Part shown: positions 8,958 through 16,961 of the stretch, piece after piece | How positions within the stretch are numbered: position 1 is the stretch's first letter | How the letters are laid out: the number at the start of each line of letters is the position of its first letter | Assembly (NCBI GenBank): GCA_016218765.1 | Contig: JACRCZ010000021.1 | Coordinates: 1-36,145 of the forward strand | Direction of reading: 5' to 3' | DNA: 36,145 nt | Source: Deltaproteobacteria bacterium | GTDB lineage: Bacteria > Myxococcota_A > Polyangia > DRWM01 > JAAZOP01 | Notes under the pieces: generated by a model | The model's input: only the letters and a program-made list of their open reading frames with translations | Told to the model about the DNA's origin: nothing | The model's database searches: none | Made by a program: the position numbers and the translations under genes

Positions 8958-9236
8958 ATGTACGGTGTACGTGTGAAGCGCGTCAGCGCCACCGAGGCTC
9001 GCTGAACCTGGTTTTCGCGGCTGGACGAAGTCGCCGACGGCGAGATCGTGATCCTCGAGCGAAAGGGACGGCGACTCGTCCTCAGGCGCGAGGACCGCCG
9101 CGGTGGTCGCCGGAAGCCTCCGGTCCCCGACTATTCCGACGTCCTCCGCACGCCCGACCACGACCAGGCCGACGCGTGGACCTGGGACTGGCGGGGTCCG
9201 GGACGCCTCACGGCGCTCCCGGACGACACGCGGTGA
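8958..9236 (+). pseudogene. Phd/YefM-type antitoxin, broken by an in-frame TGA
   Basis: In one frame the sequence reads MYGVRVKRVSATEAR, then TGA (9003-9005), then TWFSRLDEVADGEIVI and LERKGRRLVLRRED, ending at 9236. The first half matches the DNA-binding fold of Phd/YefM antitoxins, which usually read SATEARxNWxxLLDEVxxGExVxIxRxGRxxAxL. The TGA stands where the family normally has a charged residue, so a single CGA-to-TGA or AGA-to-TGA change would explain it. The frame is otherwise unbroken. A start inside the second half could only give a piece lacking the DNA-binding end. A toxin gene is not recognisable downstream; a GTGA overlap at the stop is the only trace. Confidence 0.65.
8960..8970. 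promoter_or_regulatory. GTAC-GGT-GTAC inverted repeat at the antitoxin start
   Basis: Two GTAC half-sites separated by three bases overlap the first codons of the antitoxin remnant. Phd/YefM-type antitoxins autorepress through short palindromes of this kind next to their start codon, so this may be the old operator. Each half-site is only four bases, so chance cannot be excluded. Confidence 0.35.
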
Positions 9237-9318
9237 ACGTTCTGGCCGGGCCGCAGCTCCAGGCGACGGGCTGGACCTTCCGAACACGAGCACGCACGAC
9301 AGCGACCTTGACTCGGGC

Positions 9319-10545
9319 CTACCGCGTTCCATCGACCCTCCTTGCCCCGTTCCGGGCGGCGGCTCGGGAACCCGTGAGGCCGTGGTCCAGCGCATGCGCC
9401 GGGTGGAGCGTCGCCAGGAACTCCTCGCACGGCAGGCAGAGGATCCCGTCCGTCATCGCGCGGTCTTTCCCGCGGTGCAGCAACAGACGCTTCGACTCGG
9501 GGTAGTCCTGGGCGAACGCCTTGAGCCCGGCGAGCGCGCGGCTGTCCGGCCGCGTGGTGTTCTTGATTTCGACTGCCCAGAATCCATCATCACCGTACAG
9601 GACGGCGTCCACCTCCACGCCCGACCTCGTGCGCCAGAAGTGGAGTTTGCTCTTGTCCCCGCGGTACGCGACCCAGGCCCGCAAGTGCTGCACCACGAGA
9701 CCCTCGAGGGCGGCGCCCTCGATCTCCTCCCGGCGATCGAGCGGGCCGGACGGCCGCAGCGACCGGTACACGCCGGCGTCGAAGTAGAAGAACTTCGGGT
9801 GGACCGACACCGCCCTGGACGCCCGGCGCGTGAACACCGGCAGCCGGAACCCGAGGAGAAGGTCTTCCAGGATGGAGACATACCCCTCGACCGCCTTGCG
9901 CCCGACCTCGCACTCACGCGCGACGCTCGCCAGGTTGAGCAACGACCCGTGCGAGAAGGACATGACCTCGAGGAATCGGGAAAAATCCCCGAGGTTGCGG
10001 ACGAGACCTTCGGCCTGGACCTCCTCTCGCAAGTACAGGCCCGCATAGGCCGAGAGCACCCTCGCCGGGTTGGACGAGCCGGCCACCACCGGCACGAGCC
10101 CGGTTTGGAGCGCTCCTTCGAGCGCGAACCTCCCGCCCAACTCCGCCGCCATGAATGGGTGCATCGTGGAGACGACGGCCCGTCCCGCAAGCAAGTCGAC
10201 GCCTGCACGCCGGATCTTCCGGGCGCTCGAGCCGGTCAGGACGAATCGCCGGTCGCGGTGCTTCTCCATCAACGAGTGCACGACGTCGAGCAGCGCCGGA
10301 ACCTTCTGGATCTCGTCGACCACCACGACGTTGCGCTCCGGGTCGCCTTCCACCATTCCCACCAGTCGCTCGGGCCTCGCGGCCAGGGATCTCGCGACGT
10401 CGGGCAGCAGGAGGTCCACGGTCAGCGCCCCCCGGAACTTCGATTCGAGCCACGTCGTCTTGCCTGTTCCCCGGGGGCCAAACAAGAAGAAGCTCGTGCC
10501 CGGGTCCGTGAGGAATCGACCTAGCACCTCCATTTTGAGACTCAT
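9319..10545 (-). CDS. AAA-type ATPase with C-terminal DUF4143-like domain
   Basis: Predicted ATPase of the AAA_14/DUF4143 group, 408 residues. Walker A is GPRGTGKTTW (near residue 24), Walker B is VVVVDEIQKVP (near 73), and a sensor-like LTGSSARKIRR follows. The C-terminal half carries the family's nuclease-like block: HFWRTRSGVEVDAVL followed by WAVEIKNT, resembling the D-ExK pattern of PD-(D/E)XK folds. The family is common in accessory DNA of bacteria and archaea and has no settled function. The GC content looks lower than in neighbouring genes, and it sits beside a broken antitoxin, both consistent with transfer. The ATG at 10545 has no Shine-Dalgarno but lies 6 bases from a -10-like TACACA. 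Confidence 0.85.
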   Translation of the reverse strand: MSLKMEVLGRFLTDPGTSFFLFGPRGTGKTTWLESKFRGALTVDLLLPDVARSLAARPERLVGMVEGDPERNVVVVDEIQKVPALLDVVHSLMEKHRDRRFVLTGSSARKIRRAGVDLLAGRAVVSTMHPFMAAELGGRFALEGALQTGLVPVVAGSSNPARVLSAYAGLYLREEVQAEGLVRNLGDFSRFLEVMSFSHGSLLNLASVARECEVGRKAVEGYVSILEDLLLGFRLPVFTRRASRAVSVHPKFFYFDAGVYRSLRPSGPLDRREEIEGAALEGLVVQHLRAWVAYRGDKSKLHFWRTRSGVEVDAVLYGDDGFWAVEIKNTTRPDSRALAGLKAFAQDYPESKRLLLHRGKDRAMTDGILCLPCEEFLATLHPAHALDHGLTGSRAAARNGARRVDGTR

Positions 10546-10551
10546 AATGGA

Positions 10552-10580
10552 TGTGTAACATCAAGAACGACCAGCCGCAA
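10552..10580 (-). promoter_or_regulatory. Candidate promoter of the ATPase gene
   Basis: On the minus strand TTGCGG (10575-10580) is followed after exactly 17 bases by TACACA (10552-10557), and the ATPase ATG begins 6 bases later. This geometry predicts a leaderless or nearly leaderless transcript. It lies in the 82-base gap divergent with the thiolase gene. Confidence 0.5.
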
Positions 10581-10591
10581 CCTTCGCCCGC

Positions 10592-10621
10592 TTGTCCCCG
10601 GGGGCGTCCCTCGTGTATGCA
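10592..10621 (+). promoter_or_regulatory. Candidate promoter of the thiolase-fadB operon
   Basis: TTGTCC (10592-10597), an 18-base spacer and TATGCA (10616-10621) precede the thiolase ATG by 6 bases. No Shine-Dalgarno is seen. It is back-to-back with the ATPase promoter in the same short gap. Confidence 0.4.
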
Positions 10622-10627
10622 GCACGC

Positions 10628-11833
10628 ATGTCCATCGTCATCACGGGAGCCAAACGGACGCCCTTCGGACGCTACCAGGGAGGGCTGTCGGAGACGGAGC
10701 CGCTCGACCTCGCCGTGCACGCCGCCAAGGCCGCGCTCGACGCGGCCGGCGCGGGCGCCGGCCGGATCGACCAGATCTTCGTCGGCAACTGCATTCCGGG
10801 CGCCTTCGAGGCCGCCTCCGTCACCGGCCGGCAGATCGGCCTCAAGCTCGGCCTCGACGTGTTCACCACGACCGTCGACACGGCCTGCTGTTCGCCGCTG
10901 ACCGCCCTGCGCCTCGCGCAATGGGGCCTCCGCCTGGGGGAGTTCCGCAGCGCGCTGGTGGTCGGCGTGGAGTCGATGAGCCGCGTGCCGCACCTGAGCC
11001 GCCAGCTGCGGGCGGGCGTGCGCATCGGCGAGGTGAAGCTGGTCGACCCGATCTTCCCCATCACCTACCCCGGATACAACTCCGTGGCGGTCGATGCCTC
11101 GGACGGCGCCGAGAAGTACGGCGTCCCCAAGCGGATGCTCGACGCCTTCGCCATGGGCTCGCACCTCAAGTGGGCGGCGGCCGCGCGCGCCGGGAAGTTC
11201 GCGGACGAGATCGCGCCGATCCGCGCACGCAAGGGCCGCGGCGAGACGCTCGTGGCCGAGGACGAGCAGCCCCGGCCCGACGGGAGCGTCGCACGCATCG
11301 CCATGCTCCCCCCCGTCTTCGGCTCGAAGACCACCACGCCGGGCAACGCGCCGGGCCTCAACGACGGCGCCACCGCCATGGTCGTCATGACCGACGAACG
11401 CGCGAGGGAGCTGGACGCACCCGTCCTGGCCGAGCTGGTCGAGCAGGCGGGCGTCACCGATTCGCCCAACGGCATCTCGTGGGTCCCCGCGCTCGCCATC
11501 CGCAAGGTCCTGCAACGCTCCGCACTTCGAATGGACGACATCGATCTGATCGAGATCAACGAGGCGTTCGCGGCGATGCCGCTCGTCTCCACGAAGATCC
11601 TCGCCGAGGGTGACGAGGCGCGGTGGCTCGAGCTCGTCGACCGGACCAACGTCAACGGCGGCGCGGTGGCCATCGGCCATCCCGTCGGCGCCTCGGGGCT
11701 GCGCATCCTGATGACGCTGGCGTACGAGCTGCGGCGGCGCGGGGGCGGGCGCGGCGTGGCGGCGATCTGCGGCGGGTTGACGCAAGGCGAGGCGGCGATC
11801 GTGAAGGTCGGCGGCCAGGGAGGCGGACGATGA
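10628..11833 (+). CDS. Acetyl-CoA C-acyltransferase (thiolase)
   Basis: Thiolase of 401 residues that would cleave 3-ketoacyl-CoA with CoA (or condense acyl-CoAs), the last step of beta-oxidation when paired with FadB. The N-terminus MSIVITGAKRTPFGRYQGG is typical and sets the start at 10628. The nucleophilic cysteine is in TACCSPLTAL (C87), the NEAFA block is present, and the catalytic histidine is in GHPVGASGLRI. The second cysteine lies in AICGGLTQGEA. Two blocks deviate from the usual sequence: the active site has SP where SG is normal, and the C-terminal GGG loop reads GGLTQG. The stop overlaps the next start by ATGA, forming a fadA-fadB-like pair. Chain-length preference cannot be read from the sequence. 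Confidence 0.9.
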   Translation: MSIVITGAKRTPFGRYQGGLSETEPLDLAVHAAKAALDAAGAGAGRIDQIFVGNCIPGAFEAASVTGRQIGLKLGLDVFTTTVDTACCSPLTALRLAQWGLRLGEFRSALVVGVESMSRVPHLSRQLRAGVRIGEVKLVDPIFPITYPGYNSVAVDASDGAEKYGVPKRMLDAFAMGSHLKWAAAARAGKFADEIAPIRARKGRGETLVAEDEQPRPDGSVARIAMLPPVFGSKTTTPGNAPGLNDGATAMVVMTDERARELDAPVLAELVEQAGVTDSPNGISWVPALAIRKVLQRSALRMDDIDLIEINEAFAAMPLVSTKILAEGDEARWLELVDRTNVNGGAVAIGHPVGASGLRILMTLAYELRRRGGGRGVAAICGGLTQGEAAIVKVGGQGGGR

Positions 11834-13923
11834 GCGAGCTGCGCTACGAGCGGGACGGCGCCTCCGGGCTCGTCACGGTCACGATCGATACGGCGGGACC
11901 GGTCAACGCGATCGGCCAGGAATTCGTCGCGGAGTTGTACGCCGCGGTGGGGCGCGCGACCGCCGACGGCGCGACGGGCATGATGCTCGTCTCGGGAAAG
12001 CCCAGGAGCTTCCTGGACGGTGCGAACCTGCTCGAAATCCGCAAGAACCCCTCGGCCTTCGAGCTGGGGCACCTGCTCGACAAGCTCCACGACGCGCTGG
12101 CGGCGCTCGCCCGGAGCCCCTTCCCCGTCGTCGCCGTGCTTGCGGACCAGACGGCGCTGGGCGGCGGGTGCGAGCTGCTGCTGTGGTCGTGCGACCATGT
12201 CTTCGCGACGGCGGGCTCGCGCCTCGGACTGCCGGAGGTGAACGTCGGCCTGTTCCCGGCGGCCGGCGGCATGGAGACCCTGCGGCGGCTGGCCGGCATG
12301 GAGGCGATGCTCGACATCGTGCTCAACGGGCGCACCATGCCCGCGGGCGAGCTGGCGGGCCTGGGCATCGTGACCGTCGCGCCCGCGAAGGAGCTGCGCG
12401 CCCGCGCGCGCGACTGGCTGCTCGCGCATGCAAAGGAGACGAACCGCAACTGCGACCCGGCGCAGCAGGCGGTTGACGAGGCGCGGCGCGGCGAGTGGCG
12501 GGGCATGATCGCCGAGGCACGCCGGCGATCGTGCGCGTGCCCCGAGAAGCCGTGGTTCCGCGCGGCGCTCGACGCGCTGGAGGAAGGGCTCGCCCTGCCC
12601 TTCGAGCCGGCCGTGCGGGCGGAGCGCCGGCACTTCGCGCCGCTGATCGAGCATCCCAACGTCCAGGACAAGATCGACCTCTTCCTCAACATGACCGGCG
12701 TCGCGCCGCGGCTGGCGGCCGTCGCCGCCGACAAGGCGCGGCCGGTCGAGACGCTCGCCGTGATGGGCGCGGGCCTCATGGGCCGCGGCATCGCCCAGGT
12801 CTGCGCGGACGCGGGGATGCGGGTGCTCCTGTTCGACGTGGACGAGGCGACGGCGCGGGCGGGGCGCGAGCGGATCGGCGCGGAGCTGGAGCCGCTGGTG
12901 AAGAAGGGGAAGTGGCCGGCCGAGCGGCGCGAGAAGCTGCTGTCCCGGATCGAGCCCTTGGCGGACCGCCGCGAGCTGGCGCGCGTGCCGCTGGTGATCG
13001 AGAGCGTGTTCGAGGATCTGTCCCTCAAGCGCAGGGTCCTGGCGGAGATCCGGGCGGCGAGCCCGGACATCGTGTTCGCGTCGAATACCTCGACGCTGCC
13101 GATGAACGAGCTCGCCGAGGGCTCGGCGCGACCGGAGCTGGTCGTCGGCATGCACTATTTCTCGCCGGTGCCGCTCATGCCGCTCCTGGAGGTGGTCCGC
13201 GGGCCGCGGACGTCGCCGGAGGCGCTGGCGACGGCCGTCGCGGCGGGGCGCAGGCAGAAGAAGACGGTGATCGTCGTCGGCGACGGCCCGGGGGGCTACA
13301 CCTCGCGCACGTTCGGCGTGTTCGTGCTGACGGGCTTCATCCTGGCCGAGCTGGGGATGGACCCGTGGGAGGTGGATCGGCTGGCGGTCGAGGCGGGGTT
13401 CCCGCAGGGGCCGCTCAACGTCTACGGCACCGCGGGCGGCAACGTCATCTACCACGCGTGCCTGGCGATGAAGGAGCGGATGGGCGAGCGGCTCGACGTG
13501 CCCCCGTCGCTGGAGCGGATGTGGAAGGCGGGCTACGTCGGCGCGGGCAAGCCGTGCTTCTACAAGGGGAAGATGGAGCCGGACCGCTCGGCGCTGGAAC
13601 ACCTCGTGCGGCGGCCGGGCGCGAAGCCGCCCGAGCCGGCGGAAGCGCAGGAGATGCTGCTCCTGGCGATGACGAACCAGGCGTTCCAGTGCATCGACGA
13701 GGGCGTGCTGGACGACTTCTTCACGGTCGACCTGGGCGCGGTGCTGGGCATCGGGTTCCCGGACTGCTGGCACGGACCGGCGCGGTATGCGAGCCGGCGA
13801 GGGCTGCGCGTCGTGCGCGAGCGGCTGGGCGCGCTGCACGCGAAGTACGGCCTCGCGTGCTTCCGCCCGGCGCACGAGCTCGATCGGCTGATCGCGTGCG
13901 GCGTCGATCGCGCGCTGGTGTGA
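11830..13923 (+). CDS. fadB: Multifunctional fatty-acid oxidation protein, enoyl-CoA hydratase/3-hydroxyacyl-CoA dehydrogenase
   Basis: Cytoplasmic protein of 697 residues joining two beta-oxidation activities. The N-terminal crotonase domain (about 1-200) has GGGCELLL near residue 111 and LGLPEVNVGLFP near 134, which carry the two glutamates that activate water. The NAD-binding domain begins with VMGAGLMGRGIAQ near 312; the dehydrogenase histidine is in GMHYFSPVPLMPLLEVV near 440. C-terminal helical 3HCDH domains follow, with GFILAELGMDPWEVDRLAVEAG-type spacing. Domain order matches FadB/FadJ alpha subunits, at similar length. The start overlaps the thiolase stop, so subunits are likely made in step. 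It ends only six bases from the convergent lipoprotein gene. Confidence 0.92.
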   Translation: MSELRYERDGASGLVTVTIDTAGPVNAIGQEFVAELYAAVGRATADGATGMMLVSGKPRSFLDGANLLEIRKNPSAFELGHLLDKLHDALAALARSPFPVVAVLADQTALGGGCELLLWSCDHVFATAGSRLGLPEVNVGLFPAAGGMETLRRLAGMEAMLDIVLNGRTMPAGELAGLGIVTVAPAKELRARARDWLLAHAKETNRNCDPAQQAVDEARRGEWRGMIAEARRRSCACPEKPWFRAALDALEEGLALPFEPAVRAERRHFAPLIEHPNVQDKIDLFLNMTGVAPRLAAVAADKARPVETLAVMGAGLMGRGIAQVCADAGMRVLLFDVDEATARAGRERIGAELEPLVKKGKWPAERREKLLSRIEPLADRRELARVPLVIESVFEDLSLKRRVLAEIRAASPDIVFASNTSTLPMNELAEGSARPELVVGMHYFSPVPLMPLLEVVRGPRTSPEALATAVAAGRRQKKTVIVVGDGPGGYTSRTFGVFVLTGFILAELGMDPWEVDRLAVEAGFPQGPLNVYGTAGGNVIYHACLAMKERMGERLDVPPSLERMWKAGYVGAGKPCFYKGKMEPDRSALEHLVRRPGAKPPEPAEAQEMLLLAMTNQAFQCIDEGVLDDFFTVDLGAVLGIGFPDCWHGPARYASRRGLRVVRERLGALHAKYGLACFRPAHELDRLIACGVDRALV

Positions 13924-13929
13924 CGGGGC

Positions 13930-14703
13930 CTACCGGCACGCGCGGTCGCGCACCTCGCCGTCGTCCGTCCAGCAGAAACGCCCCAGGAGCACGCCGCCCC
14001 CCTCGTCCGACGTTTCCGCCAGCGACACCGTGAGGTCGCAGCGCTCGGGGTGCGAGTCCAGCGGCGCGTGGCGGAAGATCGAGCTGGACATCTCGGCCGT
14101 GTCGCCGGCGCCCATGTCCATGACGTGCTCCGTCTCCGCGATCGCGCGGACGTCGGTCAGGGTGACCTCCCCGGACGTGCAGGCGGCACGGACCCAGATC
14201 GTGCACATCGTGCAGTAGCCCGAGAGATCGTCGCGCACGCCGGCCGAGAACGAGACGGTGGCCTCGCCGCCGTGCGAGCTGCGGAAGTGCCACTCCAGAC
14301 CGAGCCTGCGGACGTTGATCGGCGGCGTCGCGACCTCTCGCGGCCCGACGGCCTCCGGCAGCGGCGACCCGTCCAGCAGCGCCGTCGGGTACGCGGCCTG
14401 CTCGGCGGCCTGCCGCCGGGCCACGTCGACGACGGCCTGCAACGACTCCACGCTCCGCCGCAGGCGCGCGGTCTCCTCGTCGTACCGGGCCTGCAGCTCG
14501 GCCAGCGTCCGTTGCAGCCGCTCCTGCTCGGCGACCAGCCCGGCGATCCGTTCCTGGTCGGAACGGCGCTGCCAGTCGCGCTGCTCCAGCTCGACCCGCA
14601 GCCGCTGCGATTCGTCGAGCTGCGCCTGCCACTCCTCGCGCGAGGGACCGCAGGCGGCGACGAGCGCCGCGACGAGGAGGAGCGCTGGACGCGTGGGCCT
14701 CAT
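13930..14703 (-). CDS. Coiled-coil lipoprotein, unknown function
   Basis: Predicted lipoprotein of 257 residues. A signal peptide ends in a lipobox, LVAAC (C18). Residues about 25-90 form a heptad-rich coiled coil (EEWQAQLDESQRLRVELEQ and on). The remaining C-terminal part (about 120-257) is a compact domain with six cysteines and several beta-like segments, including LGLEWHFRSSHGGEATVSF. I do not recognise the domain. The ATG at 14703 has a purine-rich GGGAGG about 11 bases upstream, much like the radical SAM gene. It follows that gene and the membrane protein on the same strand, separated by 116 bases with a heptamer array. A continuous longer frame upstream is a shadow of the radical SAM gene. 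Confidence 0.75.
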   Translation of the reverse strand: MRPTRPALLLVAALVAACGPSREEWQAQLDESQRLRVELEQRDWQRRSDQERIAGLVAEQERLQRTLAELQARYDEETARLRRSVESLQAVVDVARRQAAEQAAYPTALLDGSPLPEAVGPREVATPPINVRRLGLEWHFRSSHGGEATVSFSAGVRDDLSGYCTMCTIWVRAACTSGEVTLTDVRAIAETEHVMDMGAGDTAEMSSSIFRHAPLDSHPERCDLTVSLAETSDEGGGVLLGRFCWTDDGEVRDRACR

Positions 14704-14765
14704 GCGGTCCCTTCCCTCCCGGACGACCCGGATGATACTCGCCGGCACGCGAAGGGCAAATCGGC

Positions 14766-14793
14766 GGCTGGCGGCTGGTGGCTGGCGGCTGGC
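14766..14793. repeat. Four tandem heptamers GGCTGGC/T
   Basis: Four exact-register 7-base units (GGCTGGC, GGCTGGT, GGCTGGC, GGCTGGC) lie between the membrane-protein gene and the lipoprotein gene. The array is in the gap rather than in either coding frame. Confidence 0.8.
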
Positions 14794-14819
14794 GGCCGGT
14801 TCAGCCCGCGGCCCGCGGA

Positions 14820-15548
14820 CTACGGCTTGGACGGATCGCCGCCCCGGTCGTCCGTCTTCTCGATCGACATGTCGGGCGCGGGGGCCCCCGGCGGGTTCTC
14901 CCGCACCTCGATCGGCTCGGGGGGGGGAGGAGGCGGCGGGAGCGGCGGCATCGGGGCGATGGCCGGCGGCTGGACGCGGACCTCGATGTCCGGCTGCGTC
15001 TCGGCGTCCTCGGGCGGTGGCGCCCCCGCGTCCTGCTGGTCGTCCCGCGGAGTCGGCTCGACGGGCGAAGGCGGATGGCAGCGCACCTCGAACAGCGCCG
15101 CTCCGCCCAGCGCCGCGCCGATCGCCACCGCGGCCGCGGCACCGCGCAGGCCGCCCCGCGCCTCCGCGCGCTCGGGCGCGGGAAGGAACGACGGCGCGGC
15201 GATCGCGGGCGCCTCGCCGTGCACGTGCACCCTCATCCGTTTCGTCCCGACCTCGAAGCCGTCCTGGTCGAGCAGCACGACCGGCTTGCCGGCCGGACCG
15301 TCGAGGGCCCGGCCGGCGCGCCGGACGACGACCGCGGGCGCACTTTCGGGCCGGTAGAGGATCAGCCGCTGGTCCATCGACACCCACAGCTCGCAGGCGA
15401 CCGGCCCGTCGCCGCGCCAGAGCACGGCGCCTGCGGGATCGACGCGCAGGCCGGGCTGGCGTCCCGGAACGGCGACGCAGCGCAGATAGCGCTCGCCGGG
15501 CGAGCGGGCGTCCAGGTCCTCCAGGCAGACGGCGAGCGGGGTCGGCAT
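14820..15548 (-). CDS. Single-pass membrane protein with polyproline tail, partner of the radical SAM gene
   Basis: Protein of 242 residues that I do not recognise. The first 110 residues are beta-rich and end in PVVLLDQDGFEVGTKRMRVH, faintly like the end of an FHA fold, but no FHA signature is seen. A hydrophobic Ala/Gly-rich helix follows (about 138-156, GAAAAVAIGAALGGAALF), then an acidic, proline-rich region with a run of eight prolines (about 200-210) and a charged tail ending DRGGDPSKP. Topology is probably N-terminus in the cytoplasm and tail outside. The ATG at 15548 is preceded by GAGGAGG overlapping the radical SAM stop, 18 bases away, so the two genes are one operon. A run of nine C residues lies in the proline codons. 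Confidence 0.75.
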   Translation of the reverse strand: MPTPLAVCLEDLDARSPGERYLRCVAVPGRQPGLRVDPAGAVLWRGDGPVACELWVSMDQRLILYRPESAPAVVVRRAGRALDGPAGKPVVLLDQDGFEVGTKRMRVHVHGEAPAIAAPSFLPAPERAEARGGLRGAAAAVAIGAALGGAALFEVRCHPPSPVEPTPRDDQQDAGAPPPEDAETQPDIEVRVQPPAIAPMPPLPPPPPPPEPIEVRENPPGAPAPDMSIEKTDDRGGDPSKP

Positions 15549-15566
15549 GGTCGTCCTCCTCTCCCC

Positions 15567-16961
15567 TCAGGTGTCGAGCAGGTGCCGGGACGGCACGACA
15601 GGCACGAGCGCCTCCGGCGCCTCGATTCCGCGGGCGCGCGCCTCGCGGAGCAGGTGCGGCGCGGGCCATTCCATCGCGCTCGGACGGTCCTCGGCCAAGA
15701 GCTCGCTGAGCACCCGCACGCGCCACGGTCCGCAGACGGGTTCTTCGGGATCGCCCGTGTACTGGAGGTTCTCGGAGCGGCAGCCGCCGCCGCAGAGCGT
15801 GTTCAGCGCGCAGTCGGCGCAGCGGGCGAGCTCCACCGCGGGATGGGGCCGAGCCCGGACGGCGGCCAGGGCGTCGGCGAACCGTTCGACGCCGAGGTCT
15901 CCGACCTTCTCTTCCATCTTGAAGCAGGTGAAGAGCGAGCCGTCGCTGCGCACGTGCAGGTGCTGGCCCAGCGCGCAGGAGCAGCCCTCGCGCCGCTCCG
16001 CCAGAGGGCTGGGCGCCGTCGCCGCGATCCGCTCCCCCGCCTCGAACGCGACACGGTCGAGCGCGGCTTCCAGGTCGGCGCGCGACCCGAAGAGGTTCGT
16101 GCCGGTCTCGCGGCCGGAGAGGTAGAGCACGCCGAGCGTGATCTTGGTGGCGGGCGGGAGCCGGCGGCGGAGGTCGGCGAGGTTCTCGGCGACGGACCCG
16201 ACTTCCGCGGGCAGGAGCATCACGTCGACGATCGCCGTTCCGCCGGCCTCGAAGACCGCGTGCACCGCCCGCAGCGCCGCGTCGAAGCGCCCCGCACCCG
16301 ACAGCGCGTCGCAGGCGGCCTCGGTGGCGCCGGCCAGGCTGATGCGGACCTGCGCGCCGCGCGTGGTGAGGGCCGCGACCCGTCCGGGCAGGTCGCCTTG
16401 CGCCAGCGGGATGCCGTTCGTGAACATCGTGAGCTGCAGGTCGAGCTCCACGATCCGCTCGCAGAGCTCGATCGCCCACGGCATCAGGAACGGCTCGCCG
16501 CCGAGGATCGCGACCCGGGCCCTGGGGCCCATCGTGCGGCGCACGTCCTCGACGATCCCGAGGTAGTGTCCCAGGCCCAGCTCGTGCGCGCGCGGCTTGC
16601 CGGAGTTGGTGCAGCAGTAGGAGCAGACGAGGTTGCAGGCGTTGGTGAGCTGGAGCTGCACGGAGGGGGATTCGGGCGTGGGCTTTCGGGGCGGTCCGAA
16701 GAAGCCGTGCCGGTCGAGCTCCGCAAGCAGCGCCGCGGGGAGGCCTGCGGCGGACGAGTCGCCCGCCAGCACGGCGCGCACGGCGCCGGCGGACGCCGCC
16801 GGAACGCGGCAAAACACGGCGTGGGCGCGCGAGACCAGCAGCTCGCCTTGCGCCAGCGGCAGGAGCACGCAGTCGGCCGGGAGGCGCGCGGCCGCGGTCC
16901 CGGGCGCGACGGCGGCTCCCGGGCTCGCGGTCTCGGTCGGAACGGACATCTCGAAGGCCAC
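15567..16961 (-). CDS. Radical SAM/SPASM protein with PqqD-like N-terminal domain
   Basis: Predicted peptide- or protein-modifying radical SAM enzyme, 464 residues. Residues about 30-90 resemble the PqqD-like peptide-binding domain. The radical SAM core starts at about 100, with the 4Fe-4S motif CNLVCSYC (C109, C113, C116) and the AILGGEPFL block. A C-terminal SPASM domain, which binds extra Fe-S clusters, is marked by CSCALGQHLHVRSDGSLFTC (about 325-345) and CADCALNTLCGGGC (about 378-391), plus a later Cys in EPVCGPW. This architecture is typical of enzymes that make crosslinks in ribosomal peptides or activate enzymes. The GTG start at 16961 has AGGAGG 8 bases upstream. No short precursor peptide gene is evident in the flanking gaps. 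Confidence 0.85.
   Translation of the reverse strand: MAFEMSVPTETASPGAAVAPGTAAARLPADCVLLPLAQGELLVSRAHAVFCRVPAASAGAVRAVLAGDSSAAGLPAALLAELDRHGFFGPPRKPTPESPSVQLQLTNACNLVCSYCCTNSGKPRAHELGLGHYLGIVEDVRRTMGPRARVAILGGEPFLMPWAIELCERIVELDLQLTMFTNGIPLAQGDLPGRVAALTTRGAQVRISLAGATEAACDALSGAGRFDAALRAVHAVFEAGGTAIVDVMLLPAEVGSVAENLADLRRRLPPATKITLGVLYLSGRETGTNLFGSRADLEAALDRVAFEAGERIAATAPSPLAERREGCSCALGQHLHVRSDGSLFTCFKMEEKVGDLGVERFADALAAVRARPHPAVELARCADCALNTLCGGGCRSENLQYTGDPEEPVCGPWRVRVLSELLAEDRPSAMEWPAPHLLREARARGIEAPEALVPVVPSRHLLDT

Noticed and set aside
8003..9010. Selenocysteine reading of the TGA in the antitoxin remnant
   Set aside because: No SECIS-like hairpin is apparent just after the TGA, the antitoxin family has no Cys or Sec there, and no selenocysteine genes are in the window.
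11065..13875. A 936-codon open frame on the minus strand opposite thiolase-fadB
   Set aside because: The translation is Arg/His/Gln-rich with no domain, while the plus strand encodes clear FadB and thiolase motifs. Long antisense open frames are expected at this GC content.
14760..14800. CRISPR-like array
   Set aside because: Units are seven bases with no spacers. The same applies to the other short arrays at 23648, 27001 and 28613.
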